A stretch of 52,116 nucleotides of DNA, taken from contig JBBRYF010000015.1 in NCBI GenBank assembly GCA_038237925.1, positions 1 through 52,116 on the forward strand, given 5' to 3'. The position numbers and the translations under genes were made by a program. Of this stretch, positions 45,986 through 52,116 are shown piece after piece. Source of the DNA: AC-32 sp038237925. Its GTDB lineage: Bacteria; Actinomycetota; Thermoleophilia; Gaiellales; Gaiellaceae. The notes under the pieces are model-generated. The model was given only the letters and a program-made list of their open reading frames with translations, was not told the origin of the DNA and ran no database searches. Every line of letters begins with the position of its first letter. The first letter of the stretch is position 1.

Positions 45986-48532
45986 CTACCTGATGCGGAA
46001 CGGGATCGTGCGACTGGTCGGCGGGCCCTTGCTCGTCGGGTACGCGAGCAGCCGCACGCTGTAGCGACCGGGCTCGAGCAGGGTGCCCGCCGGGTCGCGG
46101 CCGGTGATGCCGTACGTGACGCTTCCCGGAAGCAGGTCGCGTTGGCGCGCGAGCAGGCCGAGCCGTTCCTTGCCGCGCCAGAGCTCGACGTCCAGCCTCG
46201 AGACGGGGTACACCTGGGCTCCCGTCGCCGCCGGCAGGACCAGCCCGGCCTGCAGCGAGAGCACCGCGGGCGACAGGTCGGCCGGCTTGAACGACGACGC
46301 CGAGAGCGCCGCGGCGGAGATCAGCTCCTGCGGCGGCTTGCCGAAGGTGATCGCCCACGGGATCTTCAACGGCCCGGTCCCGCGCGCAACCAGGAGCACG
46401 GCGCCTTCGGCCGAGCCGTCGTCGGGCGGCGCGCCGTTCAGGCGAGCCTGCAGGGTCACGGTCGCGTGGCCGCCGGGCCTCAGTCGCACCCAGCGCGGTT
46501 TCGGCGTGATCACGAGCCCGCCGCTGCCGGCGGTGCGCACGCGCACGAGCAGTTGCCGCGTGGAGACGTTGCGGACGACGACGTCTTGGCGCGCGTGCCA
46601 GCCGTCGCCCTGCGCGCGACCGAAAGCGAGCGTGACCGGCTCGGCGGTGATCTCGCCGGAGACGGCCGCACCGAGGTCGACGAGGCCCGCGCCCTGCGCA
46701 GTGACGCTCGTGTCGCGGATCGCCTGGCCCGTGCCGGTGAGCAAGCCTCGAAGGTCGAGCGCGCGGAGGCCCGGGCGCGCCTGCGCCAAGACGGCTGCCG
46801 CGCCGGCGACCACCGCCGCCGCCGGGCTCGAGCCGTTGACCGTGCCAAAGCGGGGTGTGCCGTCGTCGTTCGCGCCGGGCTCCGAGGTGACGAGCGCGAC
46901 ACCCGGTGCCGCGAGGTCGGGCTTCACGCGTCCGTCGAAGGCGAGGCCGCGCGACGAGAACGGCGCGATTCCACCATCGCTGCCGTTGTGCACGACACTC
47001 GGGACGCCGATCGCGATCGAAGGGCGCTCGCGTCTCGTCATCGCCGCGAGCGCCACCTGCGCCACGTGCAGCGGGACGCTCACGATCGGGACGTCCACGG
47101 CCTCGTCGACCCCGAGGCCGCCGGCGGGAAGCTGCGTCCCGTACACGACCACTGCCGTCGCGCCCGCGCGCGCCGCGTACTCGATCGCAAGCTGCGGATC
47201 GGAGCCGCCATAGACAAGCGCTGCCCGGCCCGCGACAAGGCTGCGGCCGTGCGCGTCGAAGAAGTGATCAAGGCGCGGGCCGCCGCCGCCACGGCGCGGA
47301 GCCGCGAGCTCAAGCTCCTTCGGCTGCGCCGAGACGACGGCGCCCGCGAGCGGCAGCCGCCGGTCGAGCACCAGGTCGAGGCCCACCCGTAGTGCGACCG
47401 GCACCTCCTCGGCCTGGCCGCGCAGGTCGGCGGCGCCCACGCTCAGCGCGTCGGGCGCGCCGCCGGGGCTGGAGACGCTGCCGTAGGCGGGCCCACCCGG
47501 CCCGTCGTTCCCGACGGGCGCCACGACGAGCGTGTCGAGATCCATCGCGCCGTGGATCGCGCGCGCCTCGGGTGAGTCGGCGAAGGCGCCGTAGGAGACC
47601 GCCTCGCCGATCAGCGCGACCCGGGCCGCGTCGTGGGCGTCGCCGTCGAGGTTCGGGTCGACCGCTCGCTCGAGGCCCGCGATCAGCTGGTCGGTGCGCG
47701 CGTAGACGGCGAAGCCGCCGTGGACGTCCGGCTGCCACCCGGCGACGCGGATCGGCAGCACCGCCGCGCCGGGCGCGATGCCCGTCACGCCTCCCGGCCC
47801 GCCGGCACCGACGAGGATTCCCCCCATCTCCGTGCCGTGCCGCTCGAAGCGGCTCGAGCCGCCGGGGTCAGGCGCGGCGGTCGCGTCGGGATCGCCGCCG
47901 ACCACGTCGACCCCGGGCAGCACGCGCCCGCGCAGGTACGGCTGCGCCCGGTCGACGCCGGTGTCGAGCAGCGCGACGGTGACGCCGCGGCCGTCGTAGC
48001 CGGGCAGGCGCAGCGAGGGCAGGCTGCTCGCGCCGCGCGCGACGCCCTTCACGCCGAGCAGCTCCGACGAGACCGAGGCCGGGTACGCGACGCGCACCGG
48101 ATAGACGCCGGCCACCTCGGGCCGCCGCTCGAGCACCGCGATCGCCCGCGCGTCGAGCGGGGCCGAGAAGCCGTTCAGGACGCGCGAGTAGCTGAACTGG
48201 ATCCGCGGGCGGATCCCGCGCGTGCTCAGCTCCGAGAGCAGCTGCCGCTGAGCGGCGAGCGCCCCGCGCGTCCACGCTCGTTCCTTGCGCTGGCTCGCCA
48301 CGCCGCCGTTCCGCGCCACCCGCTGTGCCATCGAAGGCGCGCGCAGGACGACGAGCACGCGCTGGCCGACCGTGACCGCGGGGCGCCCGCCGCCGACGAG
48401 GCCGCGCCACGACGACGCCTCCGAGGCGAGCGAGCGCTGCTTCGTCTCGCTGACACCGAACCCGAGCGCGAGCGCCGTCGCGCCGAGCGCGAGGATCGCG
48501 AGCGCAGCCTCAGAGAGCCGACGCGAAAGCAT
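45986..48532 (-). CDS. Large secreted subtilase (S8) with PA domain
   Basis: About 848 residues from the ATG at 48532, overlapping the tsaD stop. Signal peptide, inhibitor I9-like propeptide (about 60-150), and a catalytic Asp (ALLDTGVD, about 190), His (FERHGTEMGG, about 232) and Ser (VNGSSPAAAVVAG). The Ser sits in NGSSPA rather than the common GTSMA, and the oxyanion Asn is in VAPVGNDGPGG. A PA-type insert (about 385-500: LVAGRAALVYGGSDPQLAIEYAARAGATAVVVYG) and C-terminal Ig-like domains follow. It is an exported cell-surface or extracellular protease of the lactocepin/PA-subtilase kind. Confidence 0.8.
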   Translation of the reverse strand: MLSRRLSEAALAILALGATALALGFGVSETKQRSLASEASSWRGLVGGGRPAVTVGQRVLVVLRAPSMAQRVARNGGVASQRKERAWTRGALAAQRQLLSELSTRGIRPRIQFSYSRVLNGFSAPLDARAIAVLERRPEVAGVYPVRVAYPASVSSELLGVKGVARGASSLPSLRLPGYDGRGVTVALLDTGVDRAQPYLRGRVLPGVDVVGGDPDATAAPDPGGSSRFERHGTEMGGILVGAGGPGGVTGIAPGAAVLPIRVAGWQPDVHGGFAVYARTDQLIAGLERAVDPNLDGDAHDAARVALIGEAVSYGAFADSPEARAIHGAMDLDTLVVAPVGNDGPGGPAYGSVSSPGGAPDALSVGAADLRGQAEEVPVALRVGLDLVLDRRLPLAGAVVSAQPKELELAAPRRGGGGPRLDHFFDAHGRSLVAGRAALVYGGSDPQLAIEYAARAGATAVVVYGTQLPAGGLGVDEAVDVPIVSVPLHVAQVALAAMTRRERPSIAIGVPSVVHNGSDGGIAPFSSRGLAFDGRVKPDLAAPGVALVTSEPGANDDGTPRFGTVNGSSPAAAVVAGAAAVLAQARPGLRALDLRGLLTGTGQAIRDTSVTAQGAGLVDLGAAVSGEITAEPVTLAFGRAQGDGWHARQDVVVRNVSTRQLLVRVRTAGSGGLVITPKPRWVRLRPGGHATVTLQARLNGAPPDDGSAEGAVLLVARGTGPLKIPWAITFGKPPQELISAAALSASSFKPADLSPAVLSLQAGLVLPAATGAQVYPVSRLDVELWRGKERLGLLARQRDLLPGSVTYGITGRDPAGTLLEPGRYSVRLLAYPTSKGPPTSRTIPFRIR

Positions 48533-49505
48533 CCAACGCAAGATAACGAGGCGACGGGATCGCTTCGACGTAGCGGGCGGCGGAGGCGATCATCGCCGCA
48601 TTGTCGGTGCAGAGCGCAAGCGGCGGGGCTTTCGCGTCCGGAAGCGCCGCGCGCAGCTCCGAGTTCGCTGCCACGCCGCCGACGACGGCGATCCGCTCGG
48701 CTCCGATGCGCTCCGCCGCCTCGAGCGTCCGCTGGACGAGTGCGCGGACGATCGCGCGCTGGTAGCTCGCCGCGAGATCGGCCCGTCGTTTAGCGACTCC
48801 CTCGCCGAGCCCGCGCACCTCGTAGAGCAGCGCGGTCTTCACGCCCGAGAACGAGAAGTCGAGCCCGGGGACGCGGGCGACGGGGAACGAGAAGGCCTCC
48901 GGGTCTCCCTCGCCTGCGAGGCGGTCGATCTCCGCGCCTCCGGGATAGCCGAGCCCGAGCAGGCGCGCGCCCTTGTCGAAGGCCTCGCCGGCCGCGTCGT
49001 CGAGGGTCGTCCCGATCGGCGTGAAGCTCCCGGGCTCCTGGACGTCGACGAGCAGGGTGTGTCCCCCGCTCGCGAGCAGGCACAGGAACGGCGGCTCGAG
49101 CGGCTCGGGCTCGAGGTAGAGCGAGGCCACGTGCCCGTGAAGGTGGTTGACCGGCGCGAGCGGCAGGCCCCGCGCCCACGCCAAGGCCTTCGCCGCCGAC
49201 AGGCCGACGAGCAGCGCGCCGATCAGGCCGGGACCCTGTGTCACTGCGATGCAGTCGACGTCGTCGAGGCTCGCGTCCGCCTGGTCGAGCGCCTCCCGCA
49301 CGACCGGCACGACGAGCTCGAGGTGCCGCCGCGAGGCGATCTCCGGGACGACGCCGCCGAAGCGCGAGTGCAGGTCGGCCTGCGACGAGACAACGCTCGA
49401 CCGGATCGCCCCGCCCTCGACGAGCGCCGCGGCGGTCTCGTCGCACGAGGTCTCGAGCCCGAGGATCAGGAGTGCGCCGCCGGCTCGGAGACCGGGTCCT
49501 TCCAC
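48510..49505 (-). CDS. tsaD: tRNA N6-threonylcarbamoyladenosine synthase TsaD
   Basis: About 331 residues. The protein starts ILGLETSCDETAAALVEGG, with the metal-binding NHLHGHVASLYLE (HxxxH), LASGGHTLLV (ASKHA phosphate loop), DDAAGEAFDKGARLLGLGYPGG and the late AVVGGVAANSELR and LCTDNAAMIASA. It forms the t6A base at position 37 of ANN-decoding tRNAs with TsaB and TsaE. The start is uncertain: GTG 49505 adds 12 residues and overlaps rimI, while the sequence and spacing fit a CTG at 49469 (overlapping the rimI TGA) better. Confidence 0.9.
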   Translation of the reverse strand: MEGPGLRAGGALLILGLETSCDETAAALVEGGAIRSSVVSSQADLHSRFGGVVPEIASRRHLELVVPVVREALDQADASLDDVDCIAVTQGPGLIGALLVGLSAAKALAWARGLPLAPVNHLHGHVASLYLEPEPLEPPFLCLLASGGHTLLVDVQEPGSFTPIGTTLDDAAGEAFDKGARLLGLGYPGGAEIDRLAGEGDPEAFSFPVARVPGLDFSFSGVKTALLYEVRGLGEGVAKRRADLAASYQRAIVRALVQRTLEAAERIGAERIAVVGGVAANSELRAALPDAKAPPLALCTDNAAMIASAARYVEAIPSPRYLALDAFASAL

Positions 49506-49939
49506 ATGATCAGCGCGTCCTCGCGGTTGTCCGTGTAGTAGCCCCGGCGCACGCCGCGCGGACGGAAGCCGAGCTCCTCGTAGAGCTTGATCGCGCCCGC
49601 GTTCGAGACGCGCACCTCGAGCGTGTAGCCGCGGCGGCTGCGGCCGGCCGTGAGCTCGAAGAGCCTCGTGAGCAGCTGCGAGGCGATGCCCTGGCGGCGG
49701 CGCTCGGGCTCGACCGCGACGTTCATCACGTGCCAGGCGTCGACGTAGCGCGAGATGATGAGGTAGCCGACGAGCTTGCCGTTCTCCGGCTCGAACGCGC
49801 CGAGGCAGAGCAACGACGGCTTGGCCAGCTCGCTCGCGAACATCGAGCGCGACCAAGGCGTCGGGTACGAGCTGCGCTCGATCTCTTCGATGGAGTTCAG
49901 GTCGCGCAGCTCGAGCCGGCGGAGATCGACGTCGCTCAC
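49466..49939 (-). CDS. rimI: Ribosomal-protein-alanine N-acetyltransferase RimI
   Basis: 157 residues, a single GNAT domain. The acetyl-CoA binding motif is VNVAVEPERRRQGIASQLLTRLF-like (MNVAVEPERRRQGIASQLL), with a RVSNAGAIKLYEELGFRPRGVRRGYY beta4-alpha4 region and an ALIMWKD C-terminal strand as in RimI. It acetylates the N-terminal alanine of ribosomal protein S18 in E. coli; in Actinobacteria the target may be broader. It sits between tsaB and tsaD, the classic t6A cluster order. The GTG start overlaps the tsaB stop (GTGA). Confidence 0.9.
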   Translation of the reverse strand: MSDVDLRRLELRDLNSIEEIERSSYPTPWSRSMFASELAKPSLLCLGAFEPENGKLVGYLIISRYVDAWHVMNVAVEPERRRQGIASQLLTRLFELTAGRSRRGYTLEVRVSNAGAIKLYEELGFRPRGVRRGYYTDNREDALIMWKDPVSEPAAHS

Positions 49940-50520
49940 TTCGGCTGCTCCGCGTCGGGGATCCGCAGGTAGAGCGGCTCGACCCCGTCGGCCGGGCCGA
50001 AGTCGCGGGCGAGCTGCGCGTGGAAACGCGCACGCGGTCGGTGGCGCTCGTCCGAGTCGGGCGGGACCTCCGCGCCCCCGGCCTCGAGCTCCGCGCGATA
50101 GCGAAGCGCGCCGTCACCAACGCAGAGCGCGCCGCAAACCTCCCGCGGCGCGAGCGCCACGGGCTCGCCGTCGACCAGCGTGAAGACCTCGCGGCGACCC
50201 GCGTCGACGACCGGCACGGCTCCTGGCGCGCCGGCTGCGAGCGCGTCCAAGGTCGAGACGCCGGCGACGGGCAGGTCGAGCGCGAAGGCGAGCCCGCGAG
50301 CGGCGGCGAGCCCTAGTCGCAGGCCGGTGAAGCTGCCCGGGCCGGTGCCGACGACGATGCCCGTCAGCTCAGAGCGCTCAACGCCGTGCTCGCGCAGCAG
50401 GGTGTCGGCGTCCTCGAGCACCCGGACCGCCCGGGAGACGGTCTCTCCCAGCACGTCTCCGTCCCGGACGAGCGCGGCCGTGGCTGCGCTCGTCGCGGTG
50501 TCAAACGCGAGTGTCAGCAC
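49936..50520 (-). CDS. tsaB: tRNA t6A biosynthesis protein TsaB
   Basis: 194 residues of the inactive ASKHA family. It starts MLTLAFDTATSAATAALVRDGDVLGE and has GTGPGSFTGLRLGLAAARGLAFALDLPVAGVSTLDALA, the TsaB signature. It is a structural partner of TsaD. The C-terminus is short with a YLRIPDAEQPK tail. The gene overlaps tsaE (20 bp) and rimI (4 bp), consistent with an operon. Confidence 0.9.
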   Translation of the reverse strand: MLTLAFDTATSAATAALVRDGDVLGETVSRAVRVLEDADTLLREHGVERSELTGIVVGTGPGSFTGLRLGLAAARGLAFALDLPVAGVSTLDALAAGAPGAVPVVDAGRREVFTLVDGEPVALAPREVCGALCVGDGALRYRAELEAGGAEVPPDSDERHRPRARFHAQLARDFGPADGVEPLYLRIPDAEQPK

Positions 50521-50959
50521 CCCCGCGCAAACGGTCGAGCAGCGATGGCGCGGCGCTTTGCAGTGTAATCAGTCTCCGAGCGGGATCCACGTGGGACAAA
50601 CGTACCTCGACGCGCACCGGCGGGAGTGCGCCGGCCGCCGCCTCCGGCCACTCGACGAAGCAGATGGCGTCGTCGAAGTAGGGCTCGAGATCGCCCCATT
50701 CGGCCGCGGAGAAACCCTGGAAACGGTAGAGGTCGAGATGCGAGACCTCGGGGTCGCCGTCGTAGCGGTGGCCGATGGTGAAGGTCGGGCTCGTGACGGG
50801 GACGGTCACGCCGAGCGCACGGCAGGCCCCACGGACGAAGGTCGTCTTGCCGCTGCCGAGCTCGCCCGAGACGGTGACGACGTCGCCGACCTGCAGCTCG
50901 CGGGCTAGCGCCGCGGCGACCGCCTCCGTCTCCGCCGGCGAGGCGGAGGCCACCTCCAT
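50501..50959 (-). CDS. tsaE: tRNA t6A biosynthesis ATPase TsaE
   Basis: About 152 residues from the ATG at 50959. The P-loop is VSGELGSGKTTFVRGACRALG, followed by VTSPTFTIGHRYDGDPEVSHLDLYRFQG and a FVEWPE strand, all characteristic of TsaE. It hydrolyses ATP and stimulates the TsaBD complex. It is preceded by the uracil-DNA glycosylase gene with only 4 bp between and overlaps tsaB. Confidence 0.9.
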   Translation of the reverse strand: MEVASASPAETEAVAAALARELQVGDVVTVSGELGSGKTTFVRGACRALGVTVPVTSPTFTIGHRYDGDPEVSHLDLYRFQGFSAAEWGDLEPYFDDAICFVEWPEAAAGALPPVRVEVRLSHVDPARRLITLQSAAPSLLDRLRGGADTRV

Positions 50960-50963
50960 CGTC

Positions 50964-51626
50964 CTAGAAGAGGCCGAGCTGGACTGCGGGCTCAGGCACG
51001 ACGGGCGCGAGCAGCGGCGCTGCCGGCTCGGGTGCGGCCACGGGGGTGCCGAGCAGCTGCGGCAGGCGCGCAAAGTCCTGCTCGAGCACCTGCAGCATCG
51101 CCGGCGTGTAGAGCGCGGCCGCCGGGTGGTAGAGCGGGTAGAGCAGCACCTCGAACGATCCCACCCGCAGCTGCTGGGGCTGTCCGTGCACGCGCGTGAT
51201 CCCGGTCTCCTTGCCCGTCAGCTGCTTGGTCGCGTGGTTGCCGAGCGTCGCGACGACCCGCGGGCGGATCAACTCGAGCTGGCGGAAGAGATACGGCTCG
51301 CACGCCTGCTTCTCGTCGGGCTGCGGGTCGCGGTTGCCGGGCGGGCGGCACTTGACCGTGTTCGCGATGTACACGCTATCGCGGTCGAGCCCGATCCCCG
51401 CGAGCAGCTTGTCGAGGAGCTTGCCGGCCTGGCCGACGAACGGGTAACCCTGCTTGTCCTCGTGGAAGCCGGGCGCCTCGCCGACGAACATCAGGTCGGC
51501 GTTCTGGTCGCCGACGCCGAAGACGACCTGCGTGCGCCCTTCGGCGAGCCGGCACTTCGTGCAGCCCGCGACCTGGCGCGCGAACGCGTCGAGCTCGGTC
51601 AGCTGCTGGTCAGTGGCCGCAGCCAC
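50964..51626 (-). CDS. Family 4 uracil-DNA glycosylase (Fe-S)
   Basis: About 220 residues from the GTG at 51626, which overlaps the FmdB gene end. Type 4 UDG features: Cys pair CTKC near the N-terminus, motif GEAPGFHEDKQGYPFVGQAGKLLD, ANTVKCRPPGNRDPQPDEKQAC with two more Cys for the [4Fe-4S] cluster, and YPLYHPAAAL as the second motif. It removes uracil from DNA. A Pro/Ala/Val-rich tail follows the catalytic domain. It is upstream of tsaE and is likely co-transcribed with it. Confidence 0.9.
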   Translation of the reverse strand: MAAATDQQLTELDAFARQVAGCTKCRLAEGRTQVVFGVGDQNADLMFVGEAPGFHEDKQGYPFVGQAGKLLDKLLAGIGLDRDSVYIANTVKCRPPGNRDPQPDEKQACEPYLFRQLELIRPRVVATLGNHATKQLTGKETGITRVHGQPQQLRVGSFEVLLYPLYHPAAALYTPAMLQVLEQDFARLPQLLGTPVAAPEPAAPLLAPVVPEPAVQLGLF

Positions 51627-51825
51627 AACTGCCACCGCAGCAACCACCGCCGGACGAAGGACCGCCGTAGGTCGGCTGCTCGCCGGTGCCGTGCGTGGCG
51701 AAGACGGAGAACTGCTTGCGCACGTTCGCGGAGGAGCAGTCCGGGCAGTCCGGCTGCTCGCCGTTTCGAACGAGCTCTTCGAAGTGCGACTCGCACTCCA
51801 TGCAGACGTATTCGTAGATCGGCAC
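51610..51825 (-). CDS. FmdB-family zinc-ribbon protein
   Basis: 71 residues from the GTG at 51825. It starts PIYEYVCMECESHFEELV and has CPDCSS, i.e. two Cys-x2-Cys knuckles of the FmdB zinc ribbon, then a Gly/Cys-rich tail (GGGCCGGSCGCGH). Small regulators of this type occur widely; the role is unknown. The start is well defined by the conserved N-terminus. The stop overlaps the UDG start. Confidence 0.85.
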   Translation of the reverse strand: MPIYEYVCMECESHFEELVRNGEQPDCPDCSSANVRKQFSVFATHGTGEQPTYGGPSSGGGCCGGSCGCGH

Positions 51826-51830
51826 CGTGT

Positions 51831-52116
51831 CAGCAGACCCTAGCAACGGGTCCGCATCTTCGACTCGCCACCGGACGTCACGCCACGGCGTTGCTTGCAA
51901 TGCCGTCTCAGGTCGTGGGGGGGGGGCCCGGCCCACCCACCGAGAAAAAAACACAAGCACCAACAACAAAGAGCAGCGCGCACCCCACCACCCTCTGAAA
52001 ACACCAATAGAAACGCAAGAGAAGAACCCTACGCTCACGGCACCTCGAAAAAAAAAGTCCAACCCACCTACCCGCGAGAGCCGACGCCCAAACTGGCCGC
52101 CATTCGGCCCAGCACC
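51831..52116. other. Gene-free contig end; last ~200 bp of doubtful quality
   Basis: The first ~85 bases look like normal intergenic DNA. From about 51917 the sequence changes abruptly: a G run, then A- and C-rich DNA with almost no T and few G, poly-A tracts and no ORF, quite unlike the rest of the window. This looks like a chimeric or low-quality contig end. I see no gene in it. Confidence 0.6.

Overview
The window looks like a contig from a high-GC actinobacterium, probably class Thermoleophilia (Gaiellales/Solirubrobacterales type). The clues are the GC-rich third codon positions, heavy use of GTG starts, chains of genes that overlap by a GTGA/ATGA, and gene families common in that class: Rex, a two-ATPase ECF fusion, H+-pyrophosphatase, DUF1844 and subtilases. 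This assignment is inference; no rRNA or marker phylogeny was possible.

Positions 1-13,470 are accessory in character and end exactly at the 3' end of a tRNA-Val(GAC) gene. From the left they hold a truncated P-loop ATPase, a coiled-coil protein and a helix-turn-helix/cysteine-cluster protein (mobile-element-like), then a VapBC45-like toxin-antitoxin pair. A metal-homeostasis block follows: CsoR repressor, DUF4396 membrane protein, permease with YHS domain, two Asp-box beta-propeller proteins, two CDF-type membrane proteins, SCO1 and TlpA/ResA-like thioredoxins, small membrane proteins, a secreted metalloprotease-like protein, and a csoR remnant. Two perfect TACCC-N5-GGGTA palindromes are probable CsoR operators.

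Positions 13,540-23,760 are mostly housekeeping or lineage-specific chromosome: a large polytopic membrane protein whose start abuts a 161-bp palindromic element, an Eis-type acetyltransferase, PcrA helicase, a D-2-hydroxyacid dehydrogenase, a frameshifted glyoxalase-like gene, a cupin, a flippase-like membrane protein and a winged-helix protein.

Positions 23,758-28,682 contain the most interesting system. A cobalamin riboswitch precedes six tightly overlapping genes: two exported DUF4430 (transcobalamin C-terminal-like) proteins, EcfT, a fused EcfA-EcfA ATPase, an ECF S component, and an exported alpha/alpha-toroid (prenyltransferase/squalene-cyclase repeat) protein. Together they resemble a bacterial, split version of animal transcobalamin coupled to an ECF importer.

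Positions 28,697-52,116 hold VanZ, a small coiled-coil gene with a 107-bp tandem repeat at its end, a PQQ-type sugar dehydrogenase, two TrkA-like K+ regulatory proteins next to two APC permease-UspA fusions, H+-pyrophosphatase, MTA phosphorylase, two subtilases, DUF1844, a GCS2 ligase, a glycosyltransferase, Rex, a glutaredoxin-like protein, glutamate dehydrogenase, the tsaD-rimI-tsaB-tsaE tRNA t6A cluster, a family 4 uracil-DNA glycosylase and an FmdB zinc-ribbon protein. Two copies of a GGGACAGTCCC-bordered palindromic element lie in opposite orientation at about 35.8 kb and 43.6 kb. The last ~200 bases have abnormal strand-asymmetric composition and look like an assembly artefact.
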